Assembly: GCF_024139115.2 (NCBI RefSeq) | Contig: NC_085141.1 | Coordinates: 180,303,047-180,367,046 of the forward strand | Direction: 5' to 3' | DNA length: 64,000 bases | Source: Armigeres subalbatus | Taxonomy: Eukaryota > Arthropoda > Insecta > Diptera > Culicidae | Part shown: in pieces, positions 10,709 to 21,624 of the stretch | How the letters are laid out: each line of letters begins with the position of its first letter | How positions within the stretch are numbered: the first letter of the stretch is position 1 | Notes under the pieces: model-generated | The model's database searches: none | Told to the model about the DNA's origin: nothing | Seen by the model: the letters and a program-made list of their open reading frames with translations, nothing else | Made by a program: the position numbers and the translations under genes

Positions 10709-13657
10709 TTACTGCACACGTTGGTTTTGTTCAAGACGCCACCACCGCTGCAGTTTCGACATAATCTGTTGAGATGCTGTGTTCACCGCATTCCATATAG
10801 CTTCCTCCCGGCACATCCTCTCGACGAGGTTGTCCGGGGTTGTATCCATACCACTAATAATCAGCATGGCATTGCGTTCTACCTCGAATCGCGGGCATGC
10901 AAACATCACATGCTCTGCCGATTCTACCTCACCTACACATTCAGGACACTCCGCAGAATCTGCGAAGCCAAACCTGTGTAGGAATTTCTTAAAGCAGCCA
11001 TGTTCAGACAACACCTGTGTTAGGTGGAAGTTGACTTGACCATGCTTCCTATCAACCCAGTTGGACACATCTGGAATCAGTCTGTGGGTCCAACGACCTT
11101 TGACTGCGGTGTCCCATGCTCTTTGCCATTTGAGCAACGAAGCTGCTCTCTTGACACGTCGCACTTGCACCGAGTCCCTTTCGTTGTAGCACTCCACATC
11201 CTCCTCTAGGAGTGTGTCGATCGGCATCATTCCAGCTATAACGCACACCGCCTCATATGATATGGTGCGATATGCGCTCGCGACACGTAAGCACATCAGC
11301 CGGTGTACTCTGATCAATTTCTTTACATTGTACTCGGCTTTTAGTGCTACGGCCCATGCCGGCACGCCATAACGGATGATAGACAATGCTACGCCAGCTA
11401 TCAGCCTACGCACTTGACTATGCACCGCCGATCTGTTGGACATCATTCGTGATTTTATCGCCAATGAAGCCCGCTGACATGCATAATCGACGTGGCTCGT
11501 AAAATTGAGCTTATCATCGATCATCACGCCCAGATGCTTGAGAGACCTCACGGAGTTAACTGTGCAGGTCCCTACTCTTATCCTCGCCTGTTGCAGCCCA
11601 TGACGGTTATGCACTACCACAACTTCTGTCTTGTGATGTGCAAGGGACAACCGCCTCGAGTTGAGCCATTCCTCCACTCTGCCAATCGCGTATGAAGCCT
11701 TCAGTTCGACTTCGACGAGAGTGTCACCTGCTACTTCTAGCATTACGTCATCCGCGAAGCCTTCTATCTTCACTCCGGCCGGAAGACTTAGGCGTAATAC
11801 TCCATCGTACATAATATTCCACAGAACCGGTCCGAGGATCGATCCCTGTGGAACACCCGCGGACACTACGATCGACTTTTGACCGGCATCAGTGTTGTAT
11901 AACAGCACCCTATTCTGAAAATAGCTTTTCAGTATCCTGCACAGGTAATCCGGAACTCTCAATCGGTGCAGGAGTCAGCAATTGCTGCCCAGCTAGCATT
12001 GTTGAACGCGTTTTTACATCGAGTGTAATCAACGCGCAGTACCTAATACCTCTTCTGTTTAGACCTCTCGCTATCTTGGCCGTATCCGTTACCGCTCGAA
12101 TTGCTTCGATGGTAGAACGGCCCTTACGGAAGCCATACTGGTTGCTAGATAAGCCACCAGCACACTCTGTATAGGCCGACAATCTATTCAGAATGACCCT
12201 CTCTAGCAGCTTTCCAGCTGTGTCGAGTAAACAAATTGGTCTGTATGCCGAAGGATCCCCGGCTGTTTGCCAGGCTTCGGTAATAGCACCAATTTCTGCC
12301 GTTTCCATCGATCTGGGAAGTTTCCTTCGTCCATGCATCTCTGGAGGCAGCTCCTGAACATATCTGGATTGGCAAGAATGGCGTGTTTAAGGGCCAGGTT
12401 TGGAATACCATCCGGGCCTGGCGCCTTATTGAGCTTAAGTTTTCTTGCGGCTACGATAAGCTCTTCGTTAGTCACTAGCGGTACCACGTCGACTGACTCG
12501 TACGGTGTAGCGGGCCAGTCCGATGGTTCATGTGTCGGAAACAGTCCCTCTACTATACTGGCTAACAGCTCTGGGGATCTTTCAGGAGGTGTGCTATTGG
12601 TCCTAGACATCACTATCCTGTATGCATCGCCCCACGGGGTGTCATTCGCCATCCTGCACAGCTGTTCGAAGCAGGCTCGCTTGCTACATTTAATCTCGTA
12701 GTTTAGGGCTCTGCTCGCTGTCCGGAATACCCCTCGTCTATCGAGTCGCTCAGCGTCTGTTCTAGCACGTCGCAACCTTCTTTTAGCTTTAAGACAGGTT
12801 CTACGAAGATCTGCAATCGTGTCAGACCACCAGTACACTGGTTGTCGATTTCCTGGGGGCTGGGTCTTCCTTGGCATCGCCACGTCGCAAGCACGTGTAA
12901 GTACTTCCGTCAGGTCGTTACCGCTTAGTCCTGTAGTCCTACTCTCCCAGCGCAGCGCCTCCACCAACAGCTCTTGATTGAACTGTGACGTGCGCCATCC
13001 GGGATCCGTTGCACCACCTCTTCTCGTCGTAGTTCTCCGGGTATACTCGACCATAAAACGTACTTCCTGATGGTCGCTAGAAGTATGACCCTCGTGGACC
13101 ATCCATCTCGGTTCTTCAGTCCATCCTGCGCTGCAGAAGGTGACATCGATACATGAATCACCGCTTGGTCCTCTGAACGTTGGCACTTGACCTTCGTTCA
13201 GCAGAACTACGTTCAATACCGCTAGTGACTCTAACAGGATATGACCTCTAGCGTTAGTAAACCGGGAACCCCAGTCCACTGCCCACGCATTGAAGTCACC
13301 TGCTACAACTACTGGTTTAAGGCCAGTTAGCTTCGCCGCAAGAGTATCAACTACCCTAGTGTACTGCTCTATACTCCATCTAGGAGGACAGTAGCAGCTA
13401 CAAAAGTAAACACCGTTTACCTTTGCTATGACGAAACCCTCATCGTTAGGCGAAGATATTATCTTCTGGATGGGGTAGCGCCCACAAGTCCAGATTCCCA
13501 CCATACCGGACTTGTCCGCAATCCAGCTGCCGTTTCCAGCAGGGATGCGGTATGGGTCGGACAGCAAGGCAACATCAGCTTTACACTCGATAACCGACTG
13601 TTGTAGCAGCAGCTGGGCCGCCTCGCAGTGGTTCAAGTTTAGCTGTGTTACTTGCAT
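10709..13657 (-). pseudogene. R1 ORF2 (endonuclease + reverse transcriptase), two frameshifts
   Basis: N-terminal endonuclease from MQVTQLNLNHCEAAQLLL, with VVAGDFNAWAVDWGS and SSDHQEVRFMV as catalytic motifs. The linker runs to the RT: YRPICLLD, NQYGFRKGRSTIEAI, LITLDVK, GVPQGSILGP, the catalytic GFADDVM, and LKHLGVMID. A C-terminal CPECVGEVESAEHVMFACPRF (CCHC-like) follows. Frameshifts near 12250 and 12010 break the frame, so three overlapping ORFs (13657-12203, 12338-11910, 11962-10709) make up the gene. All key RT residues are present, which suggests recent decay. Confidence 0.86.
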
Positions 13658-15061
13658 GTCTGGACCCTTCTAGAGGCCGGACAGGCCTGCGCACCGGTGA
13701 GATGCCTGTTGTCTGCCCCGTAGGACAGATCAGGCATCTCGGTGCAGCCTGGCAGGTGCGAGCCTGGTGGTTTTCGGCTCCGCACCTACGGCACAGCTTA
13801 CTACGGTCAGGTCCCTTACAGTCATAGGACTTATGACCGTGGCCAAGGCACCTGTAGCAGGCCTGATTGGGTTGGCTTGTGCTCAGCGAGCACACCGACC
13901 AACCCACCTTCAGTTTTACCTTATCCAGCACCTTCTTGGCCTCAGCCATAGGTACTTGGAATGAGGCAACCTGCATTCCCGCAAAGCCTTTGCGTAACCG
14001 AATCGCGGATTCCTGGATCTCGACATTACACTGATCCTTCAGTGCGTCTACCAGGTCTCCGGCTTCGGTTATTTCATCCATGCCCTTGCACTGGATGTTC
14101 AGGACTGGGCACAGGGCTCTAACCTGGACCCTGTCACCCAGGACCTCTTCCGTCAACTTTTTATACTCGGAACTCTTCCGAGTAGCATCCGAGACGAGAA
14201 TCATCTCGCCTTTGCGCGTTCTTCGGATGCAGTTGACATCCCCTCCTAGACTAGAGAGCTTCTCGGTGCCTCTCATAGTCTTTAGGACTTCGGCGTAGCT
14301 TTTATCGTCAGCCTTGACAATGATCGCTTCACCTCTATCCTTCCGCTTGCCACTCCCACTAGAAGGCGCACCCTTTTCCTCACGGGCTCTACCCTTCTTG
14401 GCGGTGGCTGGATCCTTTCCCTTGGTCGCACTCCTTGCGACCTGCTGGCAACTTCTTTTCTCCTTTTAGGATTCACTACCTTTGTCCATGGTAGATCTTC
14501 CTCCCGGCGGTCCTCTGGTATCTTCTTAGGTGGAGGTACCATTTTCCTCTCAGTCTCCACTCGGACCTTTTCTGCGGTCCGTGCCGAGGCTTTATTAGCT
14601 ACTTTCAGGTCCGCCTCCTGCGTGACCCTACTAAGCTTAGGAGTTGCTCCGCTGTTAGCCATACGCCGTTTAAGTTCTGCAGTCTGGCTCTCCGCCAGCT
14701 GCTTCCCTTCTGCAAGGAGCCGAATCTTCGATTCGGCCTCCTTCGAGGCCTTCTTGGCTTGGCTAACCGCCAATTCCTTTTCTTCAGTAAGAAGACGGAT
14801 CTTGTGCTCCGCCTCCTTACTGGCTTCCAGCAAGGACTTCCACTCCGACTTCGCCTCCACGACTAGAGCGCAGAGGGTTAGTACGGCCTGTTTTAAGTCC
14901 TTACTATAATTCACTCGGTTGTCCAGGAAGGACATGATTACGTCCGAAACGTCCGTAATCACCTCCATCGTCTGGACTCCATCCTCACCGTGGTTAGTCA
15001 TCACCGAGTTAATGACTTTGGTCAGAGTGGGGCCGTCCATCTTAACATCCACCGGCACCAC
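13581..15061 (-). pseudogene. R1 ORF1 (gag-like RNA-binding protein), frameshifted
   Basis: The N-terminal part (15061 to about 14430) is rich in Glu/Lys/Ala and looks coiled-coil (repeats of KEAESKIRLL). The C-terminal part reads KSYAEVLKTMRG and AGMQVASFQVP, then three CCHC-type zinc knuckles around CYRCLGHGHKSYDC, CRRCGAENHQARTC and CLIC. One frameshift near 14415-14440 separates the halves, so the intact protein is not encoded. ORF1 proteins bind the element's RNA and form the RNP. The end overlaps the start of ORF2 by 77 nt. Confidence 0.82.
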
Positions 15062-15920
15062 TCCCGACCCAGCACGTACTCCGCCCTAGCCACCCCCCCG
15101 CGATCTTTGGGGTGACCGATCCAGGCCGTTTCGCCAGGCGGAATGGTTCTCCCTGTCGCCCTTCTCCTCACCTCCTTCCTCCGTCGTTTTGAAATTTTAA
15201 TGGGAAACTCATGTTTGTTGGGTCCCCTTGCGGCTGCTGTCGAATCCTGTTGGTGTAGTCGCCTTCGCGATCCCATGGTTATCTATGCATACCTTGCGGC
15301 ATGCAGGGAGGCCATGCGAGGATTGACACTTTCGTGTTCAGAGCCAGATCAGCGCTAGTCAGGAAGGAGCATCTGAGCCTACTCCCACTCAGCTACCAGC
15401 TGAGCCACAGGATTGTACCGCGTGCCACAAGGCCTGCCACGGTTTTAGGGGACGGAAGACAGCCTGGCCATTAGCCCATTCGCCGTTTCAGGTCGGTGTC
15501 ACCCGGCCTTACTAAGAGAATAGAATAACCAGACTACCAGCCCTTGCGTTCACAATATCTCAATATCCAAAAACAAGACCAATAACATGCAACCAGTATA
15601 CCATAATCAGGATCTTACTGGGATCAATCCTGATGTGCCAATGGCACTCCCTGGGCTTGTGCTTTTGAAGCGGCACACAGTCGCTTTGATAGAGTCTGCT
15701 TACGGGCACTTGTGGCTTTTTGCGAGGAATTTTAGCAGAGCCCCCTGCTAAATCCCACCACGCCCTCGGCAGTTCTCCCTGACTCGCAGACAGCTGGGGA
15801 GGGGTCGTCAAGCCCTTGGACATGGTCCATGCTGTCCCTACTGTCCCTGCTGCCCCCCCGAAAGCACACCTGGAGACACTCAAATGGTGGAACTTGCAAC
15901 CAGATAGACCATGTTCTGGT

Positions 15921-16193
15921 CTTCTTCTTCTTCTTATTGGCACGACATCCCCACACTGGGACAGAGCCGCCTCGCAGCTTAGTGTTCCTTAAGCACTTCC
16001 ACAGTTATTAACTGCGAGGTTTCTAAGCCAGGTTACCATTTTTGCATTCGTATATCATGAGGCTAACACGATGATACTTTTATGCCCAGGGAAGTCGAGA
16101 CAATTTCCGAAAATTGCCTAGACCGGTACTGGGAATCGAACCCAGCCACCCTCAGCATGGTCTTGCTTTGTAGCCGCGCGTCTTACCGCACGG
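15921..16193 (-). mobile_element. tRNA-derived SINE, family 1 (antisense copy)
   Basis: An 11-bp duplication, CATGTTCTGGT, stands at 15910-15920 and 16194-16204. Read on the minus strand, a tRNA-like head has GGCTACAAAGCAAGACCATG and box B GGTTCGATTCCC, then a body with GTGTTAGCCTCATGATATAC and ACCTCGCAGTTAATAACTG, ending in (AAG)n. Other copies: 27056-27290 and 57925-60265. Transcription by Pol III is expected from boxes A/B (family knowledge). Confidence 0.85.
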
Positions 16194-16204
16194 CATGTTC
16201 TGGT

Positions 16205-17329
16205 GGATGGGCGCCATTTCTCGGATGTTATCGATGTGCGGACATTCAGACACATCATCTGTTTATTGATTTCAAGGCGGCGTACGATTCAGTGAAACAG
16301 AATGAATTATGGCAAATTATGCTTGAACATGGTTTTCCGGTGAAACTGATACGGTTGATTCGTATAACGTTGGACGGATCGAAATCAAGTGTAAGAGTTG
16401 CGGATGAAATATCGACGTCATTTGTTACCTTAGCTGGATTAAAGCAGGGTGATGCACTCTCGAACCTACTGTTCAATATAGCGCTCGAGGGAGCGATTAG
16501 GAAAGCTGGTGTGTAAAGAAGCGGTACCATTATCACAAAATCGCATATGCTCCTGGGATTTGCGGACGATATCGATATTATCGGAATTGATCGCCGTGCC
16601 GTGGAAGAGGCTTTTGCGCCTTTTAAGAGGGAGACAGCGAGGATTGGACTCACGATCAATACCAGCAAAACGAATCAACGCGGGTTTATTAGTGGTGGTG
16701 GTAGCGAAACAGTGCTGGATGGTGAAAAAATTGAAGTGGTAGAAGAATTTGTGTATCTTGGAACATTAGTGACGTGCGATAATGATGTTACCCGCGAGGT
16801 GAAAAGGCGTATTGCAGCTGCAAATAGGGCTTATTACGGACTTCGTAACCAGCTTAAGTCCCGTAGTCTGCAAACGAAAACAAAACTCGGGCTGTATACT
16901 ACTCTGATTTTTCCGGTGGCTTTATACGGCCATGAGACATGGACGTTAAAGTAGGCTGATCGGAGAGCTCTCGGAGTGTTTGAGCGTAAGGTGCTGCGGA
17001 CAATACTCGGCGGTAAACAGAAGAACGGTATCTGGCGGCGTCGCATGAATCACGAATTGTACCAGGTGTATAAAGGGCTGGATATTATTAAGCTTATACA
17101 ACACGGCAGACTACGGTGGGCTGGTCACGTTGTTCGTATGCCGGAAGAACGTCAAGCGAAGATAATATTTAGTAGAGAACCCGGAAGAGGCCGCAGGCTT
17201 CGTGGAAGGCCGCGTACACGATGGCTTTTTGCAGTTGAAGAGGACCTGACGGCGCTCAATGTTCAGGGCGACTGGAAGCAATTGGCCCAGGATCGAGTCC
17301 AGTGGAGAAGGATACTCCATTCGGCGTAG
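16205..17329 (+). pseudogene. RTE reverse transcriptase and C-terminal region
   Basis: One frame interrupted by two stop codons (16514-16516 and 16952-16954), both consistent with single-base changes. After a few endonuclease residues the RT starts at LFIDFKAAYDSV (catalytic Asp), then LAGLKQGDALSNLLFNIALEG, MLLGFADDIDIIG (catalytic FADD) and EFVYLGTLVTCDNDV. The C-terminal RTE signature is RRRMNHELY...RLRWAGHVVRMPEE...RGRPRTRW. The region between endonuclease and RT is deleted, so it is dead although the RT palm is well kept. Confidence 0.85.
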
Positions 17330-17387
17330 GTTCATCGAAGAGCTGTAGCCCATCAAGTATCAAGTATCAAGTAAGTAAGCGCATAAA

Positions 17388-19714
17388 ACATAGTTTCCCC
17401 TAAAACTCTTTGATCTACAAAATTCTTGAATTTATTACAAATAATTTCAAGTTTATTATCTTATTACTCCTATAAGAATTGTGATCCTGACCGTTTTTGA
17501 TTCTTTTTGAAAACATGAAGAAATATAAATGAAACAACTATAAATTCAGTCGATAATTAAAAACATTTTTTTTTTTATTATTATACACAGGATTCTGTTT
17601 TTACATGATTTATTTAAGATTTTTTGAATTATGTTGCATAGTTCTTAGTGGTTAATTGAAGACATACGATCCAAACTACTACCGAAAAAAATCAGTGTAA
17701 AGCAGAATTCTGTGTATTATAAATAGCTTTTGAATACATTTTTTATATTCTCCTAGCACTTGCAAGAACGTGGCCAAATATGTGGAAAGAATGAGTCGCC
17801 ATCAGATATGAAATAACAATGGGTATGATTATCTCAGTATATGCTATGCTTTGTCCAGTCATTGAGTCCACCTATTATCTAATGATAAGCATCATCACTA
17901 GATAGACTGATGTTTTCTTTTTTGAGGAAATGGAGGTCACGCACCTGAATATTGATTTTATTGTAAAACTATTGTACAGAACGTAACAAGAGACAAAAAA
18001 GGCTTGAATAGAATAGCAACAATCGATTAGACGTGGCATCACGAAATAAATAATAATAATATATAATTTCATATCCATTTGGATTAACCTTTAATCAGAT
18101 ATATTCACGTTCCACCACATTGTTGCTGAACCGAAGACAATCAATTGCTAAAGATGCCACCGAGGACAATCTACATTGGTCCCATTGCTCACGTGCATCC
18201 AATGAAGTGCTTCCACAGTTATGAACATCATAAAAGTAAAATTTGCATTTTACAACACAATCAAGCGTATTAGCAATAAATTTGCCACCACGCTATGCGT
18301 AGGCATAGAGAAGTACTTTCCTGACTTCAGGGGAACCAGCCATAGTTCGTGCATAAATGCGAATGCCTGGAGACATATCGACGTCAGGCGAGCAATATGC
18401 GCCAAGTTTATTGCAGCATAATGCAAAATGATGCGTAAATTGCGACACTGTGTGACAATACAGTGGCGCCTGGCCATTCAGATGGAATAGGATTGAGATC
18501 TGTACTTCATTTCCCCCAGAATGCTTGAGCTTAAGCAAAATGCTTTGTTCTCCGGGAAAATCGATAACAATTAGGTGTTTGGCACATTAGTTTTATTAAT
18601 TGATCAGCCCCTATGAATGGGCCGCGATGATTGACGTCCTAATCCGATTTCACTGCCCGTCTGGGTATTCTATTTATCCGTACACTTGACTTCCGTTTAC
18701 TCTCCTAATATTTTTTTGGCTAGGGTCGTTTGCAGCTTGCCAGCATCAGATTCACAAGTTACTTATCCTTTTTGGCTGCAGCTTTTTTTTCCTGGTCCTA
18801 AAAGAGGATTTCATCTTTATCGGATTATTTATAGGCAGCCGATATGTTCGCACACAGACCATGAATTTGGATGGGGAAGCAAATTTCCTTTAATAGGATT
18901 CAATTGTACACATATGTGATCCCTTATTGGTGACTCAGTTTTGGTTTTAAAATAGGAGTGATATTGCGATCGTAAGAAAACGACAAAAGTATGAAGCTGG
19001 CATCCTTGTGAAGCATGATCCAAAATCGTAGTTCTTGTTATATGTTGTGTGTCCAATGACCAAAACCAGGCTTTTCCATACGAGTCTGAATTAGGAATTT
19101 ATGTTGGACATAAGACAAAAGGTTTAGAAGATTTTTTTTTCTTCGAAAAAAAAATGTTCAGGAAACCACATTTACAGGTTTTCGACTTTTCTGATCGATG
19201 AGACCAAAGGAAGCAGGGTGAATCTGTTTTCGTTGTTTATCCTGTGCTACTGAGGTTGAGTGAGCATTACGAACCCTGATGGTGTATATTATTTTAATAC
19301 CAACATTTGAAAAGGATGATGAAAATAAAATTTTCAAATAATCGAGGATGAACAACACTCTCAAGCGATCACATATCCAAATTATAAATTGATATAAATT
19401 CGGTAGAGTACGACTTGTTCGATAAAAGAATCTCGATTCGAAGCATTGGTAAATGCTGCTTTTTGAAATTATTTTCCTACATAACACCAAATACAATGCC
19501 AAATCCCAAAATATGTCTCAATCTGAATATTTATTCCTAAGCTAAACGCCCACACCTTTTAAACTCAACGCTACCAGTAGAAGCATAAGTACTAGAACGC
19601 CAGTGGCGCTGTAGTCAATTAAATTATTTTGCCAAATTATGCTTCAACAAGCTTCAATTCGCCATAATTAATGCATCATGTTGTAGTGCATGTTTTGTTT
19701 CATCACCAACATCG
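17388..19714. other. No gene recognised
   Basis: AT-rich, apparently low-copy sequence. The part at 18280-18480 is more complex and lacks the usual repeats, but neither strand has a convincing exon. See the findings for a possible non-coding element. Confidence 0.5.
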
Positions 19715-19722
19715 GTTTGACC

Positions 19723-20271
19723 CTAGGATAGGATGTGACAATTCAATTGAGACTGCCTTGTTGTTTTTTAGTCGGTTGCTCTGACGAGGTGGTCGCCAGT
19801 GCAGCCAAATTAATTTGGTACAAAATCTTCCAAATATCATGTATCAAAACTTGATGTTTTTCTTTCCGTTCTATCCATTATTTATGTAAGAGAACCGAAA
19901 GACTAACAGAGAGAAGTTTTTGCTAATTAATAAAAGAGTTTTAGATCAAAAATGACAGAAAAGTGAATGATAATGCCTAGAATCAACAGTTTTAAATCTA
20001 TACAATCCTTGAGAATAATTTATATGGCGTTTGCAGTTCAATATAAATTAATTTTGTGCCAAAAAACTCGATCTCAAACATTCACGTATATTGCTTAATA
20101 TCAACTTTACAAACCAGCAACACGGCCAAACTAACAACATGCTGCCCTACGAAAAACGCGCCACCGCCAATCGAAGTAATCGATTGTCATTTCCAACCAA
20201 TCAGCAACCGGTACGATTGTGACAGAAAATCGGTACGATTTTTAATGACTAATTGATGCATCCTATCCTAG
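19723..20271. mobile_element. hAT-like MITE (549 bp, 8-bp duplication)
   Basis: CTAGGATAGGATG at the left and its exact complement at the right, flanked by GTTTGACC at 19715-19722 and 20272-20279. No ORF of note. An 8-bp duplication fits hAT-type (or P-type) transposases; the family is inferred from that alone. Confidence 0.8.
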
Positions 20272-20283
20272 GTTTGACCCTTA

Positions 20284-20955
20284 CACGGAAGAAATAAACT
20301 ACCCAATAGTGAGTTTAATTCACCCAACCTCGATCATCCGATTGCCTTTACTCCCATGTTAAAAAAGTACCCAACGGAAAATTTATTTACCCAAATGTAA
20401 GTTTAATTCACTCAATCTCGTCCTCAGGTAATAAAACTCAAAATTGGCTTCCCGTATTGAACTGGCGTCGTTGGATTGTTTGGCTCTTTTGTTTTTGACA
20501 ACAAAAGAAAGAGTGGATGAAAGAGAAGAGAAAAAATAACTCAAAAGTAAGTTTAAAAATACTCAATTTTGAGTACTTTTTTTCTTCCGTGTATAGTACC
20601 GGTACTTTGGCTGCCAGGTCGAAAAAAAGTACCCAAAATTGAGTACTTTTAAACTTACTTTTGTGTTATTTTTCTCTTCGCTTTCATCCACTCTTTCTTT
20701 TGTTGTCAAAACAAAAGAGCCAAACAATCCAACGACGCCAGTTCAATACGGGAAGCCAATGTTGAGTTTTATTACCTGAGGACGAAATTGAGTGAATTAA
20801 ACTTAAATTTGGGTCAAAAATTTTCCGTTGGGTACTTTTTAACATGGGAGTAAAGGCAAACTACTTCGACCCTAGTTACTCAATTTTAGCTTCCCGTACG
20901 GATGTTCGAGGTTGGGTGAATTAAACTCACTATTGGGTAGTTTATTTCTTCCGTG
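20284..20955. mobile_element. Foldback element (672 bp) with CACGGAAG ends
   Basis: Two arms of about 310 bp are inverted copies of each other, around a short centre (TAGTACCGGTACTTTGGCTG). The outer ends CACGGAAGAAATAAACTACC are flanked by TA. The arms share long matches such as TTGGATTGTTTGGCTCTTTT. The left arm alone (20284-20594) also ends in the same terminal motif, so the unit may have arisen by inverted duplication of a shorter MITE. It begins 12 bp after the end of the preceding element. Confidence 0.85.
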
Positions 20956-20959
20956 TACA

Positions 20960-21620
20960 TGTTAGTCACGCGAACAGTAACGACATTAGCATTCATATTC
21001 TTTTGAATTAGCTACGCTACCCATCAAATCATGTGCACAACTTGGACCATCTACCACTTTCATCCAATCTTTCTCCAAATACTTGTCGTTTTTGAAGACC
21101 TGTCCTGTTGACATAGAGATGACATATGAAGTTCTGGTGAGTTTGGCGGATTTGCCGCGAAGGACAAAAACAGCAAAAAACATCTTTGGCTTCTCATCAC
21201 ATACCACATCACCGTTTTCGCGTAATGGCATGATGCAAGATCTGGCGAAAACTGAGTGTCATCTTCGTAGGGCCGGAGGAAGGACAACAGGCGCTTCTAG
21301 AGACATTCTTTTTTATATATTTGACCGTTGGCTTGTTGTTTGTTGGACGGCTTGCTGAATTTGCCGCACCCACAGCTAACCAAGTACTTTTTGGCAAATT
21401 CGTCGACCTGCAGCTTTCGGAACATCCAGGTGGTACTTTTCGACGAAAAACTTCAGGCCGGGGATATGCTTGGCGTCTTCCTATTTCTGCTTTGTCTTTC
21501 TTACAAAAAAGCAAGAAAGAGCAGAGGAAATTAAAAGGCTCGCACTCAGCAGGCGCAGTCGGTAAATTGCACCACGGTAAATATGCAAGCAACCCATATT
21601 ACCTTCATAGATGTTTCAGG
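20960..21620. other. No gene recognised
   Basis: Moderately complex sequence with overlapping open frames of 70-127 codons on both strands at 21060-21640. None shows a motif, splice signals or a start context that would single it out. Confidence 0.4.
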
Positions 21621-21624
21621 CCCA

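Larger units (their letters stand above)
10253..15857 (-). mobile_element. R1-clade non-LTR retrotransposon, near full length
   Basis: A 5.6-kb antisense insertion in the RTE endonuclease. The 14-bp duplication CCGAAAGCACACCT occurs at 10239-10252 and 15858-15871. The 3' end (left) is A-rich on the sense strand, seen here as poly-T at 10261-10278. Next come a 3' UTR of about 430 bp, ORF2 (13657 to 10709), ORF1 (about 15061 to 13581) and about 800 bp of 5' UTR. The two-ORF plan, CCHC knuckles in ORF1 and an N-terminal endonuclease in ORF2 are R1-clade features. Here it sits in an ordinary repeat, not in rDNA. Confidence 0.88.
9194..17380 (+). mobile_element. RTE-clade retrotransposon, copy 1 (interrupted)
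   Basis: Flanked by GCATAAA at 9187-9193 and 17381-17387, the probable target duplication. Order: 5' UTR (9194 to about 9660), endonuclease (9682-10250), R1 insertion (10253-15857), a few endonuclease codons (15872-15920), SINE insertion (15921-16193), rest of the endonuclease and RT (16205-17329), and a tail of CAAGTAT/AAGTA repeats, as is usual for RTE elements. Without insertions it is about 2.3 kb. This is short because the part between the endonuclease (VIDVRTF) and the RT (LFIDFKAAYDS) is missing at about 16250. The 5' boundary is supported by the fragment at 42151-42782, which begins at the same base pattern, GGCTGCAAAATG. Confidence 0.8.
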
